DNA of 36,057 nucleotides from NCBI GenBank assembly GCA_017468385.1, contig JAFUIQ010000015.1, positions 79,726 to 115,782 on the forward strand. Direction: 5' to 3'. Shown here piece after piece: positions 1-10,137 of the stretch. The position numbers and the translations under genes are program-made. The notes under the pieces were generated by a model. It made no database searches. It was not told the DNA's origin and saw only the letters and a list, made by a program, of their open reading frames with translations. Origin of the DNA: Clostridia bacterium. GTDB taxonomy: Bacteria > Bacillota > Clostridia > Oscillospirales > CAG-272. The stretch's first letter is position 1. Every line of letters begins with the position of its first letter.

Positions 1-615
1 GTGCATCTGTACAACGTGCTGACCGGCTTTAAATTCATCGGCGAGGTCATCAAGAATCACGAGATTTCCGGACACGGTACGTTCCTGTTGGGATTCGAAG
101 AGAGTTACGGATATCTGAAGGGTACTTACGCGCGTGATAAGGATGCTGTGGTGGCTTCCCTTCTCATCTGTGAAATGGCCGCCTATTACAAGACGCGCAA
201 TATGACCCTGATCGATGCGCTGAATGAGATTTTTGAAAAATACGGCTACTTCCGAGAGAGCGTGATTAGCATTTCCATGAGCGGCGTGGACGGAAAAGAA
301 AAAATGGCCGCTATGATGAGCGGACTGCGTCAGAATCCTCCTACGGAGATTGGCGGAAAGAAAGTAGCCATCTTCAAGGACTTCCTGGAGGAAAAAGCCG
401 TGGATCTGCGCAGCGGAGCTGCGTACGGCACGGGACTTCCGAAATCCGATGTTCTTTACTACCTGATGGAGGATGACAATCTGGTTGTCGTTCGTCCGTC
501 AGGCACCGAGCCGAAGGTAAAGGTATATATTCTTGCCAACGGCAAAGACGAAGCGGCTGCCAACGTCAATGCGGAGACCTGCATTGCCGGTGCGCGCAAG
601 CTGATGGAAGCATAA
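1..615 (+). CDS. phosphoglucomutase/phosphomannomutase family enzyme, C-terminal part (5' truncated by window)
   Basis: The frame is open from the first base and ends at TAA 613-615, so this is the last 204 codons of a gene that begins outside the window. Domain 3 carries the sugar-binding loop GFEESYGY (fragment residues 31-38). Domain 4 carries the phosphate-binding loop RPSGTEPK (165-172), both diagnostic of the alpha-D-phosphohexomutase family, which interconverts sugar 1- and 6-phosphates through a phosphoserine. The phosphoserine and metal loops lie in the missing part. The GTG at base 1 is probably an internal valine, because the preceding half of the protein is absent. I infer a PgcA-like phosphoglucomutase, but mannose or glucosamine specificity cannot be decided from this end. 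A strong hairpin follows at once. Confidence 0.9.
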   Translation: MHLYNVLTGFKFIGEVIKNHEISGHGTFLLGFEESYGYLKGTYARDKDAVVASLLICEMAAYYKTRNMTLIDALNEIFEKYGYFRESVISISMSGVDGKEKMAAMMSGLRQNPPTEIGGKKVAIFKDFLEEKAVDLRSGAAYGTGLPKSDVLYYLMEDDNLVVVRPSGTEPKVKVYILANGKDEAAANVNAETCIAGARKLMEA

Positions 616-621
616 TACAGA

Positions 622-653
622 AATGGCGGGACAACGCAGATTGTCCCGCCATT
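622..653. terminator. bidirectional intrinsic terminator
   Basis: A perfect 13-bp stem (622-634 with 641-653) closes a 6-base loop between two convergent genes. T/A-rich sequence flanks both sides. It can end the phosphohexomutase transcript on the plus strand and the GNAT transcript on the minus strand. Confidence 0.85.
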
Positions 654-655
654 AT

Positions 656-1231
656 TTACTTATCTATAAAATCGGAAAACAAGATGGCACAAATACCAAT
701 ATCCCTGTACGAATCACGGATGTACATAGACTCACGCTGGATTCCCTCAAAGACCATTCCGGCTTTTTCCATAACGCGTCGGCTGCGATCGTTTCCTACC
801 ATATATTTTGCTTCAATTCGATGCAGATTCAAGGTGAAGAAGCCGAAGCGCATAACGGCGCGAACTGCCTCTGCAGCAATCCCCCGTCCCCAGTAATCCG
901 GATTCAATACGTATCCGATTTCGCCCACATTGTGCGGATAGGAAAAAGAGGTAAATCCGCATGTACCTATCATTTTGCCGCTGTCCTTCAACGTCACAGC
1001 CCAGTCGAAAAATTCACCGGCACGATATCGTGTGGCCACATAGGCAAGATATCGAATGGTATACGTAGGATTCGGGTGCGGCTCCCAGGTGAGATACCGA
1101 GTTACCTCCGGATTGCAGGCATATTCATACATATCCCGGTAATCCGTTTTTTTCATGCGACGAAGAATCAGGCGATCCGTAACGATCTCGGGAGGATCCC
1201 GAAAATAGCGAATAACTGTATCTTTGTTCAT
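656..1231 (-). CDS. GNAT-family N-acetyltransferase (RimJ/RimL-like)
   Basis: A 191-residue protein that begins after its own GGGAG ribosome-binding site, 6-7 bases before ATG 1231. Longer in-frame extensions run upstream over the promoter and are not credible. The N-terminal segment 'VTDRLILRR' and the acetyl-CoA segment 'PDYWGRGIAAEAV' (the R/QxxGxG/A pattern) place it in the GNAT_3 group. This group acetylates ribosomal-protein N-termini or small amines with acetyl-CoA. The late segment 'HRIEAKYMVGNDRSRRVMEK' also fits, with the N..S..V.EK helix. The substrate cannot be inferred. The gene stands alone, convergent with the mutase and divergent from proC, with its own promoter at 1266-1294. 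Confidence 0.88.
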   Translation of the reverse strand: MNKDTVIRYFRDPPEIVTDRLILRRMKKTDYRDMYEYACNPEVTRYLTWEPHPNPTYTIRYLAYVATRYRAGEFFDWAVTLKDSGKMIGTCGFTSFSYPHNVGEIGYVLNPDYWGRGIAAEAVRAVMRFGFFTLNLHRIEAKYMVGNDRSRRVMEKAGMVFEGIQRESMYIRDSYRDIGICAILFSDFIDK

Positions 1232-1265
1232 AAATCTCCCGTACTCCCAAAGGATGTTCGTATTC

Positions 1266-1294
1266 ATTATATACAATATTTTTCGAGTTTGCAA
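1266..1294 (-). promoter_or_regulatory. sigma-A promoter of the GNAT gene
   Basis: Read on the minus strand: TTGCAA (1289-1294), a 17-base spacer, then TATAAT (1266-1271). The predicted start near 1259 leaves a leader of about 28 bases before ATG 1231. Confidence 0.7.
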
Positions 1295-1336
1295 GATTGT
1301 AATATATTTTGGAATTGTTAAATTATATATTTGGCA

Positions 1337-1365
1337 TTGAAGAATGATGAAAATTGTGGTATTAT
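1337..1365 (+). promoter_or_regulatory. sigma-A promoter of proC
   Basis: TTGAAG (1337-1342), 17-base spacer, TATTAT (1360-1365). The predicted start near 1372 gives a leader of about 26 bases. It is divergent from the GNAT promoter, with 42 bases between the two -35 elements. Confidence 0.6.
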
Positions 1366-1397
1366 ATAGTATATTGCATGAATCGGAGAACTGTGCT

Positions 1398-2201
1398 ATG
1401 ATAAAATCAATCGCCTTTATCGGCGTGGGAAATATGGGTTCCGCTATTCTGAACGGTATGCTGCAAAGCCAATCGTTCTCACCGGAGGACATCATTGTAT
1501 TTGACACGGATGCGCTTAAATGCCATCCTTTTACCGAAATGGGATGCCGATGTGCATCCGATACGGTTTCCGCTGTATCACAGGCTGATGTCGTGCTGTT
1601 GGCGGTAAAACCTCAGTTGATTGACAGCGTGATGGCAGACTTTGCTGCCAGTGCTTCGGGAAAACTGATCATTTCCATCGCAGCCGGCGTCACCATTGAT
1701 CGTATTGCCGCCGCCTTGCCGGGCGCCAAGGTGATTCGCGTTATGCCCAATACGCCTCTACAGGTCGGCGAGGGTGTCAGTGCGCTCTGCCGCGGCGAAA
1801 ATGTCACGGACGAGGAGTATGCCCTGGCCTGCCGGATTTTCTCCTGCTCCGGCATGATATTTGAAACTACGGAAAGTTTACTGAATCCCATAACGGCACT
1901 GACATCCAGCTCTATTGCCTATTTTGCCCGCTTTATCGGTGATATGTGCGCATGGGGCAAAAAGAACGGATTTGAAGATCCGGATGCCCTGCTTGAGCTG
2001 GTGTGCCGCTCCGCCATAGGCACGGCAGAAATGCTTATGCAAACAGAATTCGCCCCCGATACTTTGGAAGCCGCGGTCACATCCCCCCGCGGCACCACAG
2101 AGCGAGCCATGGCTGTTTTCACCGAACGGGATTTAAGTAATATTGTATCCGACGCCATGGATGCATGCCGCAATCGGGCAGATGAGCTTTCCGGAAACTG
2201 A
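1398..2201 (+). CDS. proC: pyrroline-5-carboxylate reductase
   Basis: 267 residues, the normal family length. It catalyses the last step of proline synthesis in the cytoplasm: NAD(P)H-dependent reduction of 1-pyrroline-5-carboxylate to L-proline. The Rossmann glycine motif is GVGNMG (residues 9-14). Also visible are the 'VMPNTPLQVGEG' segment and the C-terminal signature region with 'TALTSSSIAYFARF' and 'VTSPRGTTERA', where the family usually has SPGGTT. I chose ATG 1398 rather than 1344 because GGAGAA sits 8-9 bases upstream and the Rossmann strand starts at once. It is the first gene of an apparent three-gene unit with two membrane proteins of unrelated appearance. Confidence 0.95.
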   Translation: MIKSIAFIGVGNMGSAILNGMLQSQSFSPEDIIVFDTDALKCHPFTEMGCRCASDTVSAVSQADVVLLAVKPQLIDSVMADFAASASGKLIISIAAGVTIDRIAAALPGAKVIRVMPNTPLQVGEGVSALCRGENVTDEEYALACRIFSCSGMIFETTESLLNPITALTSSSIAYFARFIGDMCAWGKKNGFEDPDALLELVCRSAIGTAEMLMQTEFAPDTLEAAVTSPRGTTERAMAVFTERDLSNIVSDAMDACRNRADELSGN

Positions 2202-2263
2202 TTCATAGATCGGGACAAGGGTGCATATATTCAACCAAACGAAATTTTGAGAGGTTGTAAGTC

Positions 2264-2800
2264 GTGAATGCTCCCGTTTCCGCTCCCCGAACGTCCTGGA
2301 ATCGCGCTTTTTGCTCCGCCATGTTCGTGCTGGCTGTAACCGCGCTTGCCGTTGTTTCCGGATTCTATCTTGCAAAATTGCTTTACGGAAGTACACTGCT
2401 GCAGTTACATATTCAAAGTTTAGATCCCTATGCCGGCTGTGACTTTTTCACGGAATATGCCATGTGCGCCGCCCGTCTGTGCCGACCGCTTCTTCTGCAG
2501 GCTTTGATTCTCTGGTTGGCTCCGTACACGGCCTTTGATCTGCCGCTTGCCTTGGCTGTATTTCTGGCACGCGGGATATCCCTTGGTTCCGCCTTATATA
2601 TTTGCCGCATGACAACCGGGAATATCCACATGCTCTCGTTACCTGTTTTGTATGCGGTTATCAGCGCTATATTCGTAATTTTCTCGTATTCTCTACGTGA
2701 TCACCACTGCATTCGCCCTTTACGTGAAACCAGCGTTCATTTTTTGATTGCGGCCGGTTTCGCTTTATCCATTCAGATTCTCTCACCCTTTATTTTATAG
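2264..2800 (+). CDS. multi-spanning membrane protein, possibly SpoIIM-like
   Basis: 178 residues from a GTG start preceded by GAGAGG. Four or five hydrophobic helices are visible: about residues 15-40, 70-88, 90-112, 120-145 and 158-177. The central stretch has a long helix pair with 'LPLALAVFLARGISLG'. This resembles the P..L..F..KG...G segment of stage II sporulation protein M, which helps drive engulfment in the mother-cell membrane. Similarity is by topology and this short segment only, so the call is tentative. It lies 62 bases after proC and 21 bases before the DUF624 gene, probably in the same transcript. No catalytic motif is seen. Confidence 0.6.
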   Translation: MNAPVSAPRTSWNRAFCSAMFVLAVTALAVVSGFYLAKLLYGSTLLQLHIQSLDPYAGCDFFTEYAMCAARLCRPLLLQALILWLAPYTAFDLPLALAVFLARGISLGSALYICRMTTGNIHMLSLPVLYAVISAIFVIFSYSLRDHHCIRPLRETSVHFLIAAGFALSIQILSPFIL

Positions 2801-2821
2801 GAAAGGATACCTTCTTTTGAA

Positions 2822-3796
2822 ATGAACCGAAATTACACAAATGAACAGGAAGAAAAAAAGAGTCGTTTCAACTTTTTCGATCGTATACGCAAAGAACGGG
2901 AGGGTGTTTCCCCCGATGAACCGAAGATTCTTGATAATCCCACGCTGGGAAACTTTTTCAAGCTCCTCGGCCGGAAGATCAACACGCTGCTTACCGTGAA
3001 TCTGCTCTTCGTGTTCGGTAACTTCCCTGTTTTCTTTATTCTGCTGGGCGCAACCGGTTATTTTTCCATCCAAAGCTTCGCACCCTACTATCAGCAGTTT
3101 GCTCCCCTTCTGGGTGCTTCCTATTTTGATCAATCCCCGCTTATGGCCGCATTGATGGGCGTCTACGGGATTCAGGCCACTGTGTCGGTTCCCTCCACTA
3201 CCACATACATTTTGTACGGTCTGGGCGCTCTGCTTCTGCTCACATTCGGCCTCGTAAACGTGGGAACCACCCACCTACTGCGCAGTATGGTGCGGGAAGA
3301 AGGCATGTTTATCATGTCCGATTTCTGGCAGGCCATCCGGCGCAATTTCAAGCAGGGGTTACTTTATGGCATCCTGGATCTGCTGATCATGGGAATTCTC
3401 GGATACGACTTGCTGTACTTCTACTTGAACCTGTCCTCCGGCGACACAATGATTTACATTTTCTTCTTCCTGACATTCGCTATGTGCATTGTATACACCT
3501 TCATGCGCATGTACATATATCTTATGATGATCACGTTTGATCTGAGCATTATGAAACTGCTGAAAAACGCACTGTTCTTTGCCATTCTTGGCATCAAGCG
3601 GAACATCATGGCGCTTCTCGCAGTAATCGTCGTAGTTGCTTTCTGGTACGTGCTGCGCATGGCGTTCTTCCCCTTGGCTGTGATTCTTCCGTTCATTCTG
3701 ATGTTTTCCGTATGCGGTCTGGCATCCGCTTATGCCGCCTATCCCAAAATCAAAGAGATCATGATCGATCCCTACTACAAAGAAAACAGAGAATAA
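2822..3796 (+). CDS. DUF624 (YesL-like) integral membrane protein
   Basis: 324 residues. A charged cytoplasmic N-terminus (about 50 residues, rich in K/R/E) is followed by hydrophobic helices near residues 57-80, 130-150, 180-200, 212-232, 255-280 and 283-305. The mix of a short F/G-rich first helix and an amphipathic loop ('MSDFWQAIRRNFKQG') is typical of the DUF624 family, found in Firmicutes often near sugar-uptake genes, with no known biochemical role. The ribosome-binding site (AAAGGA, 2802-2807) is about 14 bases from ATG, longer than usual, which suggests weak or coupled translation. A perfect terminator follows. Confidence 0.78.
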   Translation: MNRNYTNEQEEKKSRFNFFDRIRKEREGVSPDEPKILDNPTLGNFFKLLGRKINTLLTVNLLFVFGNFPVFFILLGATGYFSIQSFAPYYQQFAPLLGASYFDQSPLMAALMGVYGIQATVSVPSTTTYILYGLGALLLLTFGLVNVGTTHLLRSMVREEGMFIMSDFWQAIRRNFKQGLLYGILDLLIMGILGYDLLYFYLNLSSGDTMIYIFFFLTFAMCIVYTFMRMYIYLMMITFDLSIMKLLKNALFFAILGIKRNIMALLAVIVVVAFWYVLRMAFFPLAVILPFILMFSVCGLASAYAAYPKIKEIMIDPYYKENRE

Positions 3797-3800
3797 TGAT

Positions 3801-3833
3801 AAAGACTGCTGCGAGATACTCGCAGCAGTCTTT
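3801..3833. terminator. bidirectional intrinsic terminator
   Basis: A perfect 15-bp stem (3801-3815 with 3819-3833) closes a 3-base loop. A T-run follows on the plus strand and an A-run precedes it. It separates the DUF624 gene from the convergent deacetylase gene. Confidence 0.88.
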
Positions 3834-3845
3834 TTGGTTCCACCG

Positions 3846-4553
3846 TTATTTGGAGTGAATCAGTTCGGACACGCTGACAAAGGTGTAGCCCCTCTGCAGC
3901 AGTCTGGGAATCACCAACCGGATCGCATCCGGTGTGGGCGACGGATCGCCGCCAATAAAATCGTGGCACAATATGATGTCCCCGCATTTGATATTGCTTT
4001 CAATTGTAACGGCGATCTCCTCAGAGGTAGGATGTGTCCAATCCAATGTGTCCACGGTCCACAGGATAATGTCATAATCCAATTTTCGGGCCGCATCACA
4101 TACTTGTTGGTTGTACAATCCGCCCGGCGGGCGTAGCAGCTTCGTTCTCTGCTCGGCAATGCGAAGAATCGCATCCTCCGCGTGGGTAATTTCATCACAG
4201 ATGCAGTTTACCGAATGCTCTTTCAGATTTTTATGCAGATACGTATGATTGCCAATCTCATGACCCTCCTGCTGTATTCTGCGAACCAAATCCGGATATC
4301 TCTCAGCATTTTCTCCGATAATAAAGAACGTCGCACGCACGCCGTGCTCTTTCAGAATGTCCAATATGATCGGAGTGTAGACAGGATGCGGACCATCGTC
4401 AAAGGTCAAGGCTATCTTATTCTGCTCATTCATATGGGAGGAATACACATACTCCGGCCTTGCTCCCGTATATTCACCGTGAACAGGAATCGATGCCCCG
4501 CCTGCCATTACAAGCACACTCATGATACCTGCCACTATCCGTGATTGCTTCAT
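3846..4553 (-). CDS. secreted polysaccharide deacetylase (CE4, NodB homology)
   Basis: 235 residues. An N-terminal signal peptide (residues 1 to about 26, 'SIPVHGEY' near the cleavage region) leads into a NodB domain. All CE4 motifs are present: TFDDGP (50-55) with the catalytic and metal aspartates, H103 and H107 as zinc ligands in 'GNHTYLH', RPPGG (141-145), the DW pair (171-172) and the LCHD histidine (197). The family removes acetyl groups from N-acetylglucosamine or muramic acid in peptidoglycan or chitin-like polymers outside the membrane. AGGAG lies 7 bases before ATG 4553. It sits 21 bases behind pdaA, so the two are probably co-expressed. The exact substrate is not deducible. Confidence 0.9.
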   Translation of the reverse strand: MKQSRIVAGIMSVLVMAGGASIPVHGEYTGARPEYVYSSHMNEQNKIALTFDDGPHPVYTPIILDILKEHGVRATFFIIGENAERYPDLVRRIQQEGHEIGNHTYLHKNLKEHSVNCICDEITHAEDAILRIAEQRTKLLRPPGGLYNQQVCDAARKLDYDIILWTVDTLDWTHPTSEEIAVTIESNIKCGDIILCHDFIGGDPSPTPDAIRLVIPRLLQRGYTFVSVSELIHSK

Positions 4554-4574
4554 TGTCGCTCCTGCCTTTGCCCT

Positions 4575-5375
4575 TTATGCCGCGTTCTCTTGCGCTGTCA
4601 GCTCATCCAGCGTTCCAAAACGGTATCCTTTTGCCTTTAATTCTGTAATTAGTCGTCCCATGATTGCCGCATTCGTTGCCGATGTGGGATGCAGAAGCAG
4701 CACCTCTCCGTTGTGCAAGCCGCCGAGTATTTTATTCATCGCATCATCCGGGCTCATCTGCCGCTCATTGTCCCAATCCACATACCCGAAACTCCAGAAA
4801 ATCGTTTTGTATCCGCCGTCATTGGCGAATTGCAGATTTTCCTCAGAGAATCTCCCCTCCGGCGGGCGATAATATTTGCTGATTTCTACCCCAGTGGTGT
4901 CCGTACAAATTTTCTCCAGATTGGCCAATTCTGCAAGAAATGTCTCGCTCGTGTGATATTTTGTCATATCGTGATGCTTGGCGGTATGATTGCACACAAG
5001 GTGTCCTTCCTCTGCCATCCGTTTGATCAATTCCGGATTCTTGGAGATCAGATTTTCCAGAACGAAAAAGGCTCCGGGAACGTTCTCTGCTTTCAGCGTA
5101 TCCAGGATTTTGGAAATATTGCCGTTTTCGTATCCGGCATCAAACGTCAGATAAATCACTTTTTCCGCGGCGGTGGGATCACTGTTCTTCCTATCAATAT
5201 AATAGCCGTTGTACTTTTCAACAAAAGACAGCTCCGCATCGCACGTGGGCTGTGTTCCGTCTTTCACGTGACAGCAGTACCAGTTGTAGGGCTTGGTTTT
5301 ATTGTCCGCGCCATAAACCGGCGTTGTCATCAAAACGCATAACATACATGCCAGAATTCGTTTCATAATGCTCAT
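4575..5375 (-). CDS. pdaA: PdaA-type delta-lactam-biosynthetic de-N-acetylase
   Basis: 266 residues with a signal peptide (about 1-23) and the N-terminal 'YNWYCCHVKDGTQPT' to 'EKYNGYYI' region typical of PdaA ahead of the NodB domain. The first CE4 motif is the PdaA variant TFDAGYENG (77-85) instead of TFDDGP, followed by H130 and H134, RPPEGRFS (170-177), the VDWD segment near 199 and LLHP (227-230). Known PdaA enzymes deacetylate muramic acid after amidase action, which leads to muramic-delta-lactam in spore cortex. This gene is therefore the best hint of sporulation here. The start at 5375 follows AAAGGAGA. A 12-codon upstream extension to 5411 lacks a better site. Confidence 0.9.
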   Translation of the reverse strand: MSIMKRILACMLCVLMTTPVYGADNKTKPYNWYCCHVKDGTQPTCDAELSFVEKYNGYYIDRKNSDPTAAEKVIYLTFDAGYENGNISKILDTLKAENVPGAFFVLENLISKNPELIKRMAEEGHLVCNHTAKHHDMTKYHTSETFLAELANLEKICTDTTGVEISKYYRPPEGRFSEENLQFANDGGYKTIFWSFGYVDWDNERQMSPDDAMNKILGGLHNGEVLLLHPTSATNAAIMGRLITELKAKGYRFGTLDELTAQENAA

Positions 5376-5475
5376 TTTTCTCTCCTTTCGTATCTGTCCA
5401 TAGTCTGTCACATTCCGCGATTGTTAACCGTTGTAAAACTTCCCTTGCGTACCGTATGTATATTTCCATTTGCCA

Positions 5476-5493
5476 TGTGAATATTTATTCGAT
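5476..5493. promoter_or_regulatory. ArgR (ARG-box)-like operator
   Basis: The 18 bases fit the ArgR/AhrC consensus wnTGAATwwwwATTCAnw with one mismatch: TGAAT (5478-5482) and ATTC (5487-5490), then G where A is usual. It lies about 80 bp before the argG -35 element. A second GAATAT-N6-ATATTC inverted repeat (5541-5546 with 5553-5558) lies 14 bp before that -35. Regulation is inferred. Confidence 0.5.
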
Positions 5494-5572
5494 CATTATT
5501 TAAAATAATGTATATTATTCAAAATGCACGAAAAATCGAGGAATATTATTTCATATTCGTATGGCATTATGC

Positions 5573-5601
5573 TTGACTTATTTCCACGGGAGTTGTATAA
5601 T
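5573..5601 (+). promoter_or_regulatory. strong sigma-A promoter of argGH
   Basis: TTGACT (5573-5578), exactly 17 bases, TATAAT (5596-5601). The predicted start near 5608 leaves a leader of about 30 bases, with GGAGG at 5627-5631 before ATG 5638. Confidence 0.85.
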
Positions 5602-5637
5602 GTTAGTATTGTAAAAATATATTTGCGGAGGCATATC

Positions 5638-6861
5638 ATGAAAAAGGAAATCAAAAAGATTCTGCTTGCATATTCCGGCGGCCTGGATACTTCTATCATC
5701 ATTCCGTGGCTGAAGGAGCACTATGAGGGATGCGAAGTTATCGCTGTATCTGCCGATGTGGGCCAGGGTACTGAGTTGGACGGTCTGGAGGAAAAGGCTC
5801 TCAAAACCGGCGCATCAAAGCTCTACATCGAGGATCTGCGTAAGGAATATATTGAGGAGTACATTTGGCCCTGCCTGAAAGCCGGTGCCAAGTACGAGGA
5901 ATACCTTCTCGGCACCTCCCACGCCCGTCCCTGCATCGCAAAGCGTCTGGTTGAGATCGCAAAGAAGGAAGGCGCAGATGCCATCTGCCACGGCTGCACC
6001 GGTAAGGGCAACGACCAGGTGCGTTTTGAATTGACCATCAAGGCATTTGCTCCCGACATGGAGATCATTGCTCCCTGGCGTATCTGGGACATTCAGTCCC
6101 GCGAGGAGGAGATCGATTACGCAGAGGCGCACAACATTCCTCTGAAGATCAATCGCGAGACCAACTATTCCAAGGATAAGAACCTGTGGCATCTGAGCCA
6201 CGAAGGTCTGGATCTGGAGAGCCCCGCCAACGAACCCGACTACCTGAAGGACGGCTTCCTGGAGTTGGGCGTATCTCCCGAGATGGCTCCCGATACCCCC
6301 ACCTACGTTACCATTCACTTCGAAAAAGGTATTCCTACCGCGGTTGACGGTGTTGAGATGGATGCGGTAACCCTGGTGGAAACGCTGAACAAGATCGGCG
6401 GCGCCAACGGTATCGGTATTCTGGACATCGTTGAAAACCGCCTGGTCGGCATGAAGAGCCGCGGTGTATACGAAACTCCCGCCGGAACCATCCTCTACAA
6501 GGCACACGACGTTCTGGAGACCATCACTCTGGATAAGGAAACCTCCCACTTCAAGGCAATCGTTGCACAGAAGCTGGGCGAGCTGGTTTACAACGGTCAG
6601 TGGTTCACTCCTCTGTGCCGTGCGATCGGTGCATTTGTGGATGACACCCAGAAGACCGTTACCGGTGATGTAAAGCTGAAGCTGTACAAGGGTAATCTGG
6701 TCAATGCAGGCGTTACTTCTCCCTACACCCTGTATGATGAGCAGACCGCATCCTTCGGCGTTGACGAAGACTACAACCAGAAGGACGCTGAGGGCTTCAT
6801 CAACCTGTTTGGTCTGCCCCTGAAGGTCCGCGCCAAGCTGCTCGGCCCCTGGAACGACTAA
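5638..6861 (+). CDS. argG: argininosuccinate synthase
   Basis: 407 residues, the usual length. It joins citrulline and aspartate with ATP to give argininosuccinate, the seventh step of arginine synthesis. The N-terminal PP-loop is SGGLDTS (residues 13-19). The '[15 protein letters not shown]' segment, conserved across the family, follows near residue 115. The start at ATG 5638 is fixed by GGAGG seven bases upstream. An in-frame ATG at 5524 lies upstream of the promoter and is rejected. argH follows after 22 bases, so the two are one operon. The upstream ARG-box-like site suggests arginine repression. Codon use is strongly biased, as expected for a well-expressed gene. Confidence 0.97.
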   Translation: MKKEIKKILLAYSGGLDTSIIIPWLKEHYEGCEVIAVSADVGQGTELDGLEEKALKTGASKLYIEDLRKEYIEEYIWPCLKAGAKYEEYLLGTSHARPCIAKRLVEIAKKEGADAICHGCTGKGNDQVRFELTIKAFAPDMEIIAPWRIWDIQSREEEIDYAEAHNIPLKINRETNYSKDKNLWHLSHEGLDLESPANEPDYLKDGFLELGVSPEMAPDTPTYVTIHFEKGIPTAVDGVEMDAVTLVETLNKIGGANGIGILDIVENRLVGMKSRGVYETPAGTILYKAHDVLETITLDKETSHFKAIVAQKLGELVYNGQWFTPLCRAIGAFVDDTQKTVTGDVKLKLYKGNLVNAGVTSPYTLYDEQTASFGVDEDYNQKDAEGFINLFGLPLKVRAKLLGPWND

Positions 6862-6883
6862 TTACGCATAATTTGAGGTATTC

Positions 6884-8269
<1,386 letters not shown>

Positions 8270-8273
8270 CAAT

Positions 8274-8303
8274 AAACCGGCTGAGCATTCGCTCAGCCGG
8301 TTT
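8274..8303. terminator. bidirectional intrinsic terminator
   Basis: A perfect 13-bp stem (8274-8286 with 8291-8303) closes the 4-base loop ATTC, with a T-rich plus-strand tail. It lies between argH and the convergent glycosidase gene. Confidence 0.88.
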
Positions 8304-8306
8304 TCT

Positions 8307-10118
8307 TTACGGAAGCAGGGGGATTTCGGTCATACGCAGTTTTGCGCATCCGTAGGGATGCAGTTGGATTTCTTCCACCTCGCCAATCGGATCGCGGGAT
8401 GCCGGAACCTTGGCGCAAACTGTGTTGTAGCCATCCTCGAATCCCCAATCAATTTTCTGCACCTTTGCATGAATAACAATGGGCGGATTAGTGGATGAAA
8501 AAGGATACTCGCCCATCTCACGATTTTCAACGTCAACTTTGTCTGAACTGTACGCATAATTCCAATCCGATGTGGGGATAAACTCATAATCACAATAGGG
8601 GAATTTCCGCTCCACGTCGTGCAGTACATATTCCCGCATTTCCTTTTCGTAGGAGATGGGCACTGCAAATACCAGCGAGCCTCGTCTCACTGTGGCTAAC
8701 TGATTGGGGCGTGTCTCAAAGCATACATCGCAATTATATGCTATGGAAATCTTCTTCTGATCGCCAGGCTGAAATGTAAATACAGCCTCATCTCCCTGGA
8801 ACGGAGCATCGTTCACGCAAACGTTTTTCGCAAACGAAGGGATACGAATACGAAAGACAAACTCCTTTTCCGTCTCAATTGTGTAGGTAAAGGAATTATC
8901 GAACGGATACTCGGTGTCGCAGAGAATATGGATGCCATCGGTATTCAACTCAGACGGAACCGGTACGGCATGGAGGATTTCATGGTCCCGATGCATGTAT
9001 ACGGACAAGGCGAACTTAGGCCATCCCTGATTGAAATTCGCCGTACAGCAGCCGTAGTTCGGCTCCAGTCCAAACAAATGCGCTTCCGGGCCGTTGGTGC
9101 GGAACACGGCTTTTCCGGGGAATCTCCGGCAGGCGATCTGATTGCACATCTGCACATACTGGTGCGTCCACATGTCATCGCTGATCGTAGCTGGCAAGGC
9201 ATTGAATGCGAGCAGTTCCAAGCGCTCTACCCACTTTTTATCGCCCGTGCAAGCGTACAGCATTTCATACGAATACATCTGCTCGACAACACCGCACAAT
9301 TCCGTTCCCTGGATCGGACTCACACCGGATAAGCACTCGTCCCCTGTAAACGTTCCTACAGGTGTACCGTTAAACGTGTTAAGTACGTTGTGCATCGTCT
9401 CTGCACGATCGGTGTATTCCTCGCTGAAAACAGAGGCGGTAAGTGCTTCGTATTTCAACGCCATGCAGATATTGACAATGTGAGTTTCATACGTCCATGC
9501 ATTGAGAGGGCGCTCCCACTTCGGCATAGATGACAGATAATCATGGCCCTGCTGCTGCAGAATCTTTGCCAGATCGATTAGCCATTCTTCTTTATATCGC
9601 TCATACGCCCAATCAATGGCAATAAAACATTCGAACCAGCGGAACTTGCCCCAGGCAAACAAATGAACCGTTCGGTCACACAGCAATGCGTAGTAATTCT
9701 TCAGAATCCGATATATCACGTCGGGTACTCGCTCATCACGGGAACATTCGTAGTACACAGTGAGAACTTTTGTAATCAATTGAACGGCCCATGTGTCGTA
9801 CTTTTCCCGCTGCTCTTTGCTGCAAGGACAGATCCAGCCATCTTCTTCCTGGCGGGCGATAATTGCATCGATATACCGTTTGGCGCGCGCAATCATGTCC
9901 TCGTTCTCCAGCAGATACGCCAGCGGAACAAAGCCATCCAGCCAATACGGTACGCGCTCCCAGCCCTCCGCGTTGCCGCCAATCCACGAACTGTCGCGTA
10001 CATCCCGCCATACCTTATCCAGATTTCCGCTCAGGCCATCGGCCTGTATCTCCAACTGTCTCTTCAGCCAACCCTTTGGTTTTAGTTCATTGGATGTGTA
10101 AAAATCCCATGCACGCAT
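8307..10118 (-). CDS. GH127-family (DUF1680) glycoside hydrolase, beta-L-arabinofuranosidase-like
   Basis: 603 residues, no signal peptide, so probably cytoplasmic. The fold is an (alpha/alpha)6 barrel followed by beta-sandwich sequence. The unusual zinc-thiolate site of characterised GH127 enzymes, which use a cysteine nucleophile, is recognisable: Glu273 and Cys275 in 'GTELCG', then the Cys357-Cys358 pair in 'NYGCCTANF'. The 84-residue spacing between the two is close to that in known enzymes. Likely action is hydrolysis of beta-linked L-arabinofuranose or a related sugar; the substrate is inferred. ATG 10118 is preferred over the GTG at 10127 because GAGGTG lies six bases before it. It is divergent from an AraC regulator, its presumed controller. 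Confidence 0.82.
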   Translation of the reverse strand: MRAWDFYTSNELKPKGWLKRQLEIQADGLSGNLDKVWRDVRDSSWIGGNAEGWERVPYWLDGFVPLAYLLENEDMIARAKRYIDAIIARQEEDGWICPCSKEQREKYDTWAVQLITKVLTVYYECSRDERVPDVIYRILKNYYALLCDRTVHLFAWGKFRWFECFIAIDWAYERYKEEWLIDLAKILQQQGHDYLSSMPKWERPLNAWTYETHIVNICMALKYEALTASVFSEEYTDRAETMHNVLNTFNGTPVGTFTGDECLSGVSPIQGTELCGVVEQMYSYEMLYACTGDKKWVERLELLAFNALPATISDDMWTHQYVQMCNQIACRRFPGKAVFRTNGPEAHLFGLEPNYGCCTANFNQGWPKFALSVYMHRDHEILHAVPVPSELNTDGIHILCDTEYPFDNSFTYTIETEKEFVFRIRIPSFAKNVCVNDAPFQGDEAVFTFQPGDQKKISIAYNCDVCFETRPNQLATVRRGSLVFAVPISYEKEMREYVLHDVERKFPYCDYEFIPTSDWNYAYSSDKVDVENREMGEYPFSSTNPPIVIHAKVQKIDWGFEDGYNTVCAKVPASRDPIGEVEEIQLHPYGCAKLRMTEIPLLP

Positions 10119-10137
10119 AACAATCACCTCATTGTAT

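Noticed and set aside
656-1507. Longer 283-codon version of the GNAT gene
   Set aside because: The extra 92 codons run over its own promoter and into proC. The start at 1231 has a good ribosome-binding site and normal family length.
5524-5637. 38-codon N-terminal extension of ArgG
   Set aside because: The upstream ATG lies before the argG promoter and would not be in the transcript. GGAGG is placed for ATG 5638.
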